From Pseudomonas helvetica (GTDB lineage: Bacteria > Pseudomonadota > Gammaproteobacteria > Pseudomonadales > Pseudomonadaceae): a DNA stretch of 64,000 nt. Positions 44,286-51,523 of this stretch are shown in pieces (position 1 is the stretch's first letter; every line of letters begins with the position of its first letter). The notes below the pieces were generated by a model, which ran no database searches, was not told where the DNA came from, and saw only the letters and a program-made list of their open reading frames with translations. The DNA lies in NCBI RefSeq assembly GCF_039908645.1, contig NZ_CP150917.1:3793501-3857500 (forward strand). The letters run 5' to 3'. A program made the translations under genes and the position numbers.

Positions 44286-45395
44286 TCAAGCGCCGGTCTT
44301 GACCGTGTTCCACGCGCGAGTGCGCACGCGCTCCATCTTCAGCGGGAGTGGTTCTAGCGGAAATAGCGTGTCAAGGACTTGCTTGGACGGATACACCCCG
44401 GGGTTGTCGCGGACTTTCTTCTCGACAAGCGCGGTGGCATCTTTGTTGGCGTTTGGATAGCTCAGGTAGTTGGATGACTCAGCGATGACTTCGGGACGCA
44501 GCATGTAGTTGATGAAGGCTAACCCTTGCTCCGGGTTCGGCGCATCGTTGAGCTGCACCAGGCTCTCCACCCACACCGGGGCACCTTCGCGTGGAATGCT
44601 GTAGACGAGGTTGCGATGGTTGCCGGCCAGCTCGGAGGCCTTTTGCGCATCGGCGACACCACCAGCCCAGCCCAGCACGACGCAGATGTTGCCATTGGCT
44701 AGATCAGAGATGAACTTGGAAGAATCGAAGTAGACAATATGGGGACGCAGTTTCAGCAGCAGATCCTGGGCTTTTTTGTAATCCTCCGGGTTCTGGCTGT
44801 TGTAGGGCAGTCCAAGGTAGTGCAACGCGATGGGAATGATCTCGCTAGGGGCGTCCAGCATGGCCACACCGCATTGACTCAGTTTGGCCAGATTTTCTTC
44901 CTTGAAAATCAGGTCCCAAGAATTAACTGGCGCATCTGGGCCGAGTATCGATTTAACCTTGTCCGCGTCATAGCCGATGCCAGTCGTACCCCACAGATAA
45001 GGGGCCGCATAGCTATTTCCGGGATCGTTGCTCTGCACCTTGGCGAGGATGTCCGGGTCGAGGTGAGACCAGTTCGGCAACTTGCTGCGATCCAGTTTCT
45101 TGAGCACACCTGCTTTGATCAGGTTCGGTAGTAGGTCACCCGTGGCGACCACCACGTCATAGCCACTTCGGCCGGCCATCAGCTTGCTTTGCATGACGTC
45201 GCTGTTGTCGAACACATCGTACACAGCGCTGACGCCTGCTTCTTTCTGGAAGTTTTTCACCGTGTCCGGGGCGATGTAGTCATACCAGTTGTAGATGTGC
45301 ACGGTGGGGGTGGCGGGCTGGTCGGCCCTGGCGCCGACCAGGCCGACACTGAGAAGCGAGGCCAACGCGAATTGCATATAACGAGTCGATTTCAT
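44286..45395 (-). CDS. Polyamine-type ABC transporter substrate-binding protein (PotF/SpuD-like)
   Basis: Periplasmic binding protein of 369 residues. The signal peptide of about 23 residues ends VGARA. The mature start VHIYNWYDYIAPDTV is diagnostic of PotF/PotD-type proteins, and further contacts lie at YDVFDNSDVMQSKL and LWGTTGIGYDADKV. I start at ATG 45395. There is no permease or ATPase gene nearby, so it is an orphan receptor that must share a transporter encoded elsewhere or act in sensing. It lies between the amidase and P1 peptidase genes on the same strand. Confidence 0.92.
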   Translation of the reverse strand: MKSTRYMQFALASLLSVGLVGARADQPATPTVHIYNWYDYIAPDTVKNFQKEAGVSAVYDVFDNSDVMQSKLMAGRSGYDVVVATGDLLPNLIKAGVLKKLDRSKLPNWSHLDPDILAKVQSNDPGNSYAAPYLWGTTGIGYDADKVKSILGPDAPVNSWDLIFKEENLAKLSQCGVAMLDAPSEIIPIALHYLGLPYNSQNPEDYKKAQDLLLKLRPHIVYFDSSKFISDLANGNICVVLGWAGGVADAQKASELAGNHRNLVYSIPREGAPVWVESLVQLNDAPNPEQGLAFINYMLRPEVIAESSNYLSYPNANKDATALVEKKVRDNPGVYPSKQVLDTLFPLEPLPLKMERVRTRAWNTVKTGA

Positions 45396-45489
45396 CGGGG
45401 TGCTCCAGAGCGTTAACGGCAGGTCCGTGGACGCGCGCGCCGCTCCTGCTAGTGTGTGAATTATTGTTATGGCAGGGCTGAAATCAGCA

Positions 45490-46353
45490 TCAAGGTTGAA
45501 GAACCGTTTTCGTGCGAGACGCCCCCTCGCGCGGGGCACAGGGGATCAGTAGTTCACGGCGACCATCAGCGTGTTCAATCTGTTCGCCAGTCAGGAACAG
45601 GCGGCGGTCATTGAGGTAGTCATAGTCTCGGCGGGCGGAGCGCAGCAGATCGAGGTCCAGCTCGACAACCTGACGGCACTCTGCCCGCCCCGCTTCGAAG
45701 AGCGTGCGCCCGAAGGGATCGATCGCTGCACTTCCACCGGCAAAAACGAGGCCTTCATCGCCGTCGCCGACTCGATTCACCATCACCGTGAATGCCTGGT
45801 TTTCCTGAGCGCGAGCCATGATCGCGGTGCGGTGGACAGGGCCGTAGGGATCCATGTTGCCGTTAGTGACCAGAATCAGCTCGGCGCCGAGTTGACCGAG
45901 GGCTCGAGCGCTTTCCGGCAACTCAATGTCGTAGCAAATCAGGATGCCGACACGGACTCCCTTCCAGATCGCAGTGGCATAGCGGTCTCCCGGCTGGAAC
46001 AGGCCGCGTTCCGACGGCCAAAGGTGAGTCTTGCGATAGCTCAAGGCGATCCCTTGTGGGGTTACCAGCAGGGAGGTGTTGTAGAAGGTGCCGGAGTCGT
46101 TCTCAGCCATGCCAACCACCACCGAGACGTTCCGTTCGCGTGCAGCGCGCTGCACGGCCTGCACACTTGGCCCGTTCAGGGGCTCGGCAACTTCGGCGAG
46201 CTGTTGCGCGCTGGCGAATCCCATCAACTGGGTCTCTGGAAATATCAGCAGATCGGTATCCGCTGTGCAGGTAGCGATAGCCTGCAAGGTACGCTCTAGG
46301 TTATAAGCGGTATCGCCATCGCGACCGGTAAGTTGTACGAGTTCAATCTTCAT
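45490..46353 (-). CDS. Carbon-nitrogen hydrolase (nitrilase superfamily amidase)
   Basis: A 287-residue amidase with the complete triad E40 (FPETQ), K108 (YRKTHLW) and C140 (ICYDIELPE). The size and the ICYDIELPE motif resemble R-amidase, N-carbamoylputrescine or agmatine-pathway amidases rather than nitrilases. I start at ATG 46353 (MKIELVQLTG); the ORF runs on upstream over the divergent LuxR-type gene and is not coding there. The PotF-like neighbour supports an amine or polyamine-amide substrate, but this is inference. Confidence 0.9.
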   Translation of the reverse strand: MKIELVQLTGRDGDTAYNLERTLQAIATCTADTDLLIFPETQLMGFASAQQLAEVAEPLNGPSVQAVQRAARERNVSVVVGMAENDSGTFYNTSLLVTPQGIALSYRKTHLWPSERGLFQPGDRYATAIWKGVRVGILICYDIELPESARALGQLGAELILVTNGNMDPYGPVHRTAIMARAQENQAFTVMVNRVGDGDEGLVFAGGSAAIDPFGRTLFEAGRAECRQVVELDLDLLRSARRDYDYLNDRRLFLTGEQIEHADGRRELLIPCAPREGASRTKTVLQP

Positions 46354-46460
46354 CGGTGATCCTTTCACGTGTATGTGGGCTCGCAATCGCCAAACTGAAC
46401 AGCACCCGCCAGGGCTGGATGGAGTATGGAGAGCCATAAAACGGAAAGTAATCACATCGA

Positions 46461-46472
46461 TGGGGTAACCCC
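46461..46472. promoter_or_regulatory. GGGGTAACCCC palindrome at the LuxR-type start
   Basis: An inverted repeat GGGG-TAA-CCCC ends two bases before the LuxR-type start codon at 46475, in the 121-bp divergent gap. It could be an operator for autoregulation of the divergent pair. Its G-run could also serve as a weak ribosome binding site. No second copy is obvious in this gap. Confidence 0.3.
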
Positions 46473-46474
46473 GT

Positions 46475-47272
46475 ATGGGTAGAAACGTGAGCATTACATT
46501 GCAGGATATGGCCTGGCACCAGGCAATTGGCAGGCTGATTGAGGCACTCGACCGTCCTGATTTCTGGCTAGCCCTGGTGCGTCTGCTAGATAGATACATA
46601 CCGGTGGACAGTTGGGTCGTGCTGATTTTCAGCAATGGCCGGCCGCGGGTGCTCGCAGAAAGCCCTGGCAAGGATGGCGGGCCGGACCCGCTCTTTCAGG
46701 ATTACCTCAAAGGCCTGTATCTACTCGACCCCTTTTACCTGGCCAACCGAGAGACACCGCAGAACGGCTTGTTGTGGCTAGCCGATGTGGCGCCGGAATG
46801 CTTCGAACAAACCGACTACTACCAACGCTACTTCCGCCTCAATGTCGTTGCCGACGAAGTCCATATCAACGTCCAACTCGACGCGAAACGCACCCTCAGC
46901 CTGTCGCTGGGAAGTGAGGCCCGCTTCAGTCCAGAGCAGATAGCCCTGCTCACACTCATCCAGTCCTGGGTTGCCGCCCTGATGCGTCAGCGCATGGCAT
47001 TCGAGCGGGAGGTGCTGGAGCAGAACGCGTCGGCGACGCCAAACTGGCAGAGCTGGCTGGACTCCACTGACCAGCAGTTGGATACCCCGCTCTCCGCCCG
47101 CGAACTGGAAGTCGGCCGGCTAATGCTCAGCGGCTGCTCAAACAAGGAGATCGCGCGCAAGCTGGGGATTTCCGCCGAGACTGTGAAGGTCCACCGCAAG
47201 CACATGTACAGCAAACTCGGCATTAAATCTCAGTCCGAGCTGTTCTCACTGTTTCTGAACGCTCAGAGCTGA
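46475..47272 (+). CDS. LuxR family transcriptional regulator
   Basis: A 265-residue regulator with a C-terminal LuxR/FixJ helix-turn-helix at about 200-260 (LSARELEVGRLMLSGCSNKE, then IARKLGISAETVKVHRKHMY). The N-terminal 190 residues do not show the tryptophan/aspartate pattern of acyl-homoserine-lactone domains. They look like a GAF-type or unique sensor. It is divergent from the amidase/PotF/P1 peptidase genes and is their likely regulator. Confidence 0.9.
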   Translation: MGRNVSITLQDMAWHQAIGRLIEALDRPDFWLALVRLLDRYIPVDSWVVLIFSNGRPRVLAESPGKDGGPDPLFQDYLKGLYLLDPFYLANRETPQNGLLWLADVAPECFEQTDYYQRYFRLNVVADEVHINVQLDAKRTLSLSLGSEARFSPEQIALLTLIQSWVAALMRQRMAFEREVLEQNASATPNWQSWLDSTDQQLDTPLSARELEVGRLMLSGCSNKEIARKLGISAETVKVHRKHMYSKLGIKSQSELFSLFLNAQS

Positions 47273-47330
47273 AAACGCCTACCTGCCTCTCAAAATCAGG
47301 CGTAATTGCGCGAAGACTGAATGACTTCGC

Positions 47331-48069
47331 GATAGGCAGAAATCGGCCAAATGAAGACATTTACCGAGCCACATACAAGCATCAAACAAGAGCGCCCCTC
47401 CCCCTGCTGCCCCCAAAATAACAAAGCCCAACACTGGACCAGGACTCAAGATGAGCGTGGATCGCTTATCAAGTATTCATTGAAAGGATGAGCATGATGA
47501 ACCGAACCGGTCATATCTGCCTGATGGCGACCTATAACCAGTGGATGAACGCAAAGATTTATGAGGCCGCCAGTAGCCTGCCAGATGAAGAACTCTCCGT
47601 GGACAGGAAAGCATTCTTTGGTTCAATTCTCGGGACGTTGAACCACCTGGTGGCCGGCGACACTGTCTGGCTAAAGCGATTCGCCAAGCACCCAGCTGAC
47701 TACTTGGCGCTGGAACCGATTCAGCAGCTTCCTGCCCTCAAAAGCCTCGACCAGTTGCTGTTCTCGAACATCCGAAAACTTTCGGCACATCGAGTGTGGC
47801 TCGACCAGAACATTGTCGAGTGGTCTCGCTCAATTGCAGAGCCGGATCTGGATCACACCCTCCATTACACAAGCATGGAGGGAATACCCGCTGACAGGAA
47901 CTTTTATGGTTTGGTCATGCATTTCTTCAACCATCAGACGCATCACCGCGGACAAGTGACTACCTTGCTTTCACAAGCGGGTGTCGACATAGGTGATACG
48001 GATCTGGTCGCCCTTATTCCATCCGAGCCCTGCACACAGTAGAAAAGCCTGGCGCTAGACCAGGTATTT
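47331..48069 (+). repeat. 739-bp direct repeat, copy 1
   Basis: Matches 50730-51468 at a constant offset of 3399 bp without visible indels, with mostly single-base changes. It includes about 160 bp upstream of the DinB gene, the gene and a short 3-prime hairpin (CCTGG-CCAGG at 48048-48064) followed by TATTTT. In copy 2 the T-tract after the hairpin has changed. Confidence 0.93.
47494..48042 (+). CDS. DinB family protein, copy 1
   Basis: Four-helix-bundle metal-binding protein of about 182 residues (DinB/YfiT-like). Likely metal ligands are H51 (TLNHLVAGD), H147 and H151 (FNHQTHHRGQ). An in-frame ATG at 47488 overlaps the AAAGG ribosome binding site; the ATG at 47494 has correct spacing. The second copy at 50893-51441 differs at only about five residues. 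DinB proteins include thiol S-transferases and damage-induced proteins; the function here is unknown. Confidence 0.9.
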   Translation: MMNRTGHICLMATYNQWMNAKIYEAASSLPDEELSVDRKAFFGSILGTLNHLVAGDTVWLKRFAKHPADYLALEPIQQLPALKSLDQLLFSNIRKLSAHRVWLDQNIVEWSRSIAEPDLDHTLHYTSMEGIPADRNFYGLVMHFFNHQTHHRGQVTTLLSQAGVDIGDTDLVALIPSEPCTQ

Positions 48070-48229
48070 TCACATCTGATCGGGTCGGTGAAACAGCGCA
48101 GTCATCCGGACGGGTTGCCGATCCCGAGTGACGGTAAACGGTCAAGAACGGCCATTGCGCAACGACAACCCGGTTGCTCCCTCGACACCCTTGTGAGAGG
48201 TTGAAGTTTCGCTAATTTTTAGGAAGATC

Positions 48230-48712
48230 ATGGACATTCGATCGACGGAAGCAAAAGACTGGATGCTGTTGAAGAAAGTCCGTCTCGCCGCGCTTTTGGA
48301 CACTCCGACAGCGTTTGGTGTGAGTTACCAAACTGCCGCCAATTACAGTGACGAACAGTGGAAAGAACGAGCCTCGTCAGCCGGAACGGAATTCTGGCTG
48401 GCTATCAAGGAAGACAAACCGGTGGGAATGATCGGTGCCGTGGTCAGTGACGCAAATCGCTATAACTTGATCGGAATGTGGGTTGAACCCACTGCACGTG
48501 GCTCTGGCGTGGCAACTCAGCTGGTTGAGGCAGTGAAATCTCGCGCGATAGGGAAAGGGCATGATCGCGTTTTTCTGGACGTCTCTCCCGACAATGCGAG
48601 AGCCTCAAACTTCTATCTGAAGCAGGGTTTTTCTTTCATCGATGAATGGGAACCTTTAGAAAGTCACCCGCATATCATGGTTCAGACAATGCTCTGGACT
48701 ATCCAAAACTAA
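48230..48712 (+). CDS. GNAT family N-acetyltransferase
   Basis: A 160-residue acetyltransferase with the acetyl-CoA loop VEPTARGSGVATQLVEAV near 84-101 and the C-terminal DNARASNFYLKQGF motif near 124-137. AGGAAG precedes the ATG at 48230. It lies between the two DinB repeats. The substrate is unknown; antibiotic, polyamine or protein acetylation are all possible. Confidence 0.9.
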   Translation: MDIRSTEAKDWMLLKKVRLAALLDTPTAFGVSYQTAANYSDEQWKERASSAGTEFWLAIKEDKPVGMIGAVVSDANRYNLIGMWVEPTARGSGVATQLVEAVKSRAIGKGHDRVFLDVSPDNARASNFYLKQGFSFIDEWEPLESHPHIMVQTMLWTIQN

Positions 48713-48804
48713 CTCACAAGCGTGTCTGCTCACTGAATGTCCACAGTTGAAAGCTGCCGGTCGCGACAGACAGCAAACGGCCAAAAGTGAACGTTCGCTC
48801 CACA

Positions 48805-48849
48805 GGGTCCCGCCCTGAATAAGGTCTACACCTGCTTCAGGACTACACA
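48805..48849. repeat. 45-bp palindrome-like element, degenerate copy
   Basis: GGGTCCCGCCCTGAATAAGG and the 25 bases after it align without gaps to 61616-61660 with nine differences in 45. The stem is imperfect here. It lies just downstream of the exported-protein gene (minus strand) and after the GNAT gene. Confidence 0.6.
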
Positions 48850-48857
48850 GGTTTTAC

Positions 48858-50258
48858 TCAAGGCTGCTTCCGGTACATCCCCGTCAGCATGTCCTGAGAA
48901 TCCGGCTCAGCGTTGTAGTTGATGACCGCGAAGTTTTTCACCAGCTGTATGTGATACGGGCCATTTATCTTGGACGCTTGCGGCTCACGCACAATGATCA
49001 GGTTTTCGGTTTCCATGGGTACGATGTGATGCTCGGTCACGATGTCTTTCAAGGTCACAGCGTCCTTCAATGTCACGGTGAACTCCGCCACTTCTCTCCC
49101 CTCGGCATCGCGGTCAGGCAGGATCTTCAAGTCCAGATCTCCGTCGCGCCCCAGAAAGTCCCGGCGCATCTGGTAATGGCCGCTGCGCTGGTCACGGTCG
49201 ACTTCGTTGAGTTTGTCGTAGTCCGGTTCACGGTATTCATCGTGTAGCAGGATCGCCAGTTCGCGGTCGTCACCCTTGGCGCCGCTGACCCATGTGCCGG
49301 TGTAGTTGTGGGGTTCGATGGTTTGCCGTGTTATCCGCCAGATACCCGTCCGACGACCATCGTCAGCATATTCGTGAAGGTAGACAAAACTATCGTCGCC
49401 GTAGGCTTCCCGAGAACCCACCAGTTTGATCGGCTCACCGCTACCACCCTTGGTGTACCGCACCTCACCAATGAGGACCGCCCCCTGATCCTGGTACCAG
49501 ATCTCTACCGGGATTTTGCCGTTGAGGGTTCCGACGAGACTCTGAGAATCTTCGATGACCGGTCCTTCCAGGCTGGGTTGTTCGTGCCACTGACCATCTT
49601 TCCAGTCGCCGGTGGTGCGCAGCATATAGCCGCGGGGCATGCTGGAATTTTCGCCAAACTCGGTCGGAGGGACTTCTTCCTGGGTGTACGAACGAAGCCG
49701 GACCAACTCGCCGTCGCGCATTTTCCATTGGCTAGTGCGCATCCAGCAGCAGCCGCGGTCAGTTTGCGAATACAGAATGCCGTCAGTTGGGCTGACCGAG
49801 AACATCCCGTTGCTCTCCTTCGCCAGGTCCGTCAATGCAGCGTTGAGGACCCATCGGGTTTGCTGCGGATCTTGCAAATAGACATCGAAATGCGCCTGGC
49901 CATCCACCTTGGGATCCGTGCCGTTGCGAATTGCCAGATCCTGACGACCATCGAAGTCGAAATCGGCGAAGTACAACAAGCCGTAGGGCCCGAGCAACCA
50001 CGCGTCGGCTTTGTCATTGTGGTTTGCAGGCACGTTACCGGCCTGGGTCTGCAATTGCTGCAGGGTTTCGAGCGTGTTTTTGTCGCGCAAAGTGATGAGC
50101 GCTCGCGCCAGTTGATGCGGGTCTTCCGGTGGCTCCGGGAACAGCACTTCCACCAGGTACTTGCCACTGGGGTCATTTACCGCAAATGACAGTGGTGCGG
50201 CCACGACCGGGGCTACCAAGACCATGGAGAGGAGCACACCGTTGACGAACGAACGCAT
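48858..50258 (-). CDS. Exported protein of unknown function with FG-GAP-like segment
   Basis: A 466-residue protein with a signal peptide of about 20 residues (VAPVVAA, then PLSFAV). A segment near 97-110 (YFADFDFDGRQDLAIRNG) resembles the calcium-binding FG-GAP/XAC2610-type repeat. The rest is beta-rich (DGRRTGIWRITRQT and repeated charged strands). It has two adjacent cysteines (GCCW) near 168. I do not recognise the whole family. It probably acts in the periplasm. It lies alone, between the DinB repeats. Confidence 0.82.
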   Translation of the reverse strand: MRSFVNGVLLSMVLVAPVVAAPLSFAVNDPSGKYLVEVLFPEPPEDPHQLARALITLRDKNTLETLQQLQTQAGNVPANHNDKADAWLLGPYGLLYFADFDFDGRQDLAIRNGTDPKVDGQAHFDVYLQDPQQTRWVLNAALTDLAKESNGMFSVSPTDGILYSQTDRGCCWMRTSQWKMRDGELVRLRSYTQEEVPPTEFGENSSMPRGYMLRTTGDWKDGQWHEQPSLEGPVIEDSQSLVGTLNGKIPVEIWYQDQGAVLIGEVRYTKGGSGEPIKLVGSREAYGDDSFVYLHEYADDGRRTGIWRITRQTIEPHNYTGTWVSGAKGDDRELAILLHDEYREPDYDKLNEVDRDQRSGHYQMRRDFLGRDGDLDLKILPDRDAEGREVAEFTVTLKDAVTLKDIVTEHHIVPMETENLIIVREPQASKINGPYHIQLVKNFAVINYNAEPDSQDMLTGMYRKQP

Positions 50259-50432
50259 CCAAAGCTTCCTTGCTTAAATTTCGGGGGCCGCAGTGTAACG
50301 GCATACCCCATCTTATGGTAATCACGTCACGCCATTAACCCGAGATGCTCGCGATGTAGGCCCTCAGGTCTGTCAACGTCAGTTCCGGCTTTGTAGAATC
50401 CTGCCAGCGCTCACCATCAATTGAGGCCCGCA

Positions 50433-50651
50433 TTGAAAAGTAGAATAAGACCGGAAATTGAGAGAGCGGCCTATGATGAGTTCTTAGCGCTTTGGGACAG
50501 CGGTGCATTCGAGAACCAGAGATTGGGTCAGGCTTTCTACAACCACTTCCGTCTGCATCGTCTCAGCGAGCAGAGGTTGCTACATGGTCTTTATGAATCT
50601 GACGGCAGGAAAGCCTTGAATGCAATTGCTGGAATCTTTCAGATCAAGTAA
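50433..50651 (+). CDS. Small protein of unknown function
   Basis: A frame of 72 residues from a TTG at 50433 with GAGG seven bases upstream; a TTG at 50421 is also in frame. The sequence (AAYDEFLALWDSGAFENQRL, then LHGLYESDGRKALNAIAGIF) is amphipathic and helical and looks coding. It has no ATG start. I do not know the family. It lies between the exported-protein gene and DinB copy 2. Confidence 0.5.
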   Translation: MKSRIRPEIERAAYDEFLALWDSGAFENQRLGQAFYNHFRLHRLSEQRLLHGLYESDGRKALNAIAGIFQIK

Positions 50652-50729
50652 CCACCACTCTTCATTGGTCAATGAATGTAATAGGCGGCTTTGGGTTGTG
50701 AATTCAACCGGTCGATAGCAGCCCTTGCT

Positions 50730-51468
50730 GACAGGCAGTCATCAGCCAAATGAAGACATTCGCCGAGCCACATACAAGCATCAAACAAGAGCGCCCCTCC
50801 CCCTGCTGCCCCCAAAACAACAAAGCCCAACACTGGACCGGGATTCAAGATGAGCGTGGATCGCTTATCAAGTATTCATTGAAAGGATGAGCATGATGAA
50901 CCGAACCGGTCATATCTGCCTGATGGCGACCTATAACCAGTGGATGAACGCAAAGATTTATGAAGCCGCCAGAAGCCTGCCAGATGAAGAGCTCTCCGTG
51001 GACAGGAAAGCATTCTTTGGTTCAATTCTCGGGACGTTGAACCACCTGGTGGCCGGCGACACTGTCTGGCTAAAGCGATTCGCCAAGCACCCAGCTGACT
51101 ACCTGGCTCTGGAACCGATTCAGCAGCTTCCGGCGCTCAAAAGCCTCGACCAGTTGCTGTTCTCGAATATCCGAGAACTGTCGGCACATCGAGTGTGGCT
51201 CGACCAGAACATTGTCGAGTGGTCTCGCTCCATTGCAGAGTCGGATCTGGATCACACCCTCCATTACACAAGCATGAAGGGAATACCCGCTGACAGGAAC
51301 TTCTATGGTTTGGTCATGCATTTCTTCAACCATCAGACGCATCACCGCGGACAAGTGACGACCTTGCTTTCACAAGCGGGTGTCGACATAGGTGATACGG
51401 ATCTGGTCGCCCTCATTCCATCCGAGCACTGCACACAGTAGAAAAGCCTGGCGCTAAACCAGGTATTG
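50730..51468 (+). repeat. 739-bp direct repeat, copy 2
   Basis: Second copy of the 47331-48069 unit, including the non-coding leader and DinB gene. Homology fades at GACAGGCAG on the left and after CCAGGTATT on the right. No insertion sequence or target duplication is seen at the borders. Confidence 0.93.
50893..51441 (+). CDS. DinB family protein, copy 2
   Basis: Paralogue of the protein at 47494-48042, about 182 residues. Visible differences are Arg for Ser (AARSL), Glu for Lys (NIREL), Ser for Pro (AESD), Lys for Glu (SMKG) and His for Pro (SEHC). All predicted metal ligands (H51, H147, H151) are kept, and so is the leader with its ribosome binding site. Both copies therefore look functional and recently duplicated. 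Confidence 0.9.
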   Translation: MMNRTGHICLMATYNQWMNAKIYEAARSLPDEELSVDRKAFFGSILGTLNHLVAGDTVWLKRFAKHPADYLALEPIQQLPALKSLDQLLFSNIRELSAHRVWLDQNIVEWSRSIAESDLDHTLHYTSMKGIPADRNFYGLVMHFFNHQTHHRGQVTTLLSQAGVDIGDTDLVALIPSEHCTQ

Positions 51469-51523
51469 GCGAAACAGCTCAGCCATCGCTCCAGAGTCAT
51501 TTGAACAATGTCCCGCAGGCTCT

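Noticed and set aside
46475..47272. LuxR solo sensing acyl-homoserine lactones
   Set aside because: The N-terminal half lacks the conserved AHL-pocket residue pattern; only the C-terminal helix-turn-helix is LuxR-like.
47331..51468. Composite transposon bounded by two DinB repeats
   Set aside because: The repeats carry no transposase or terminal inverted repeats; they are a plain segmental duplication.
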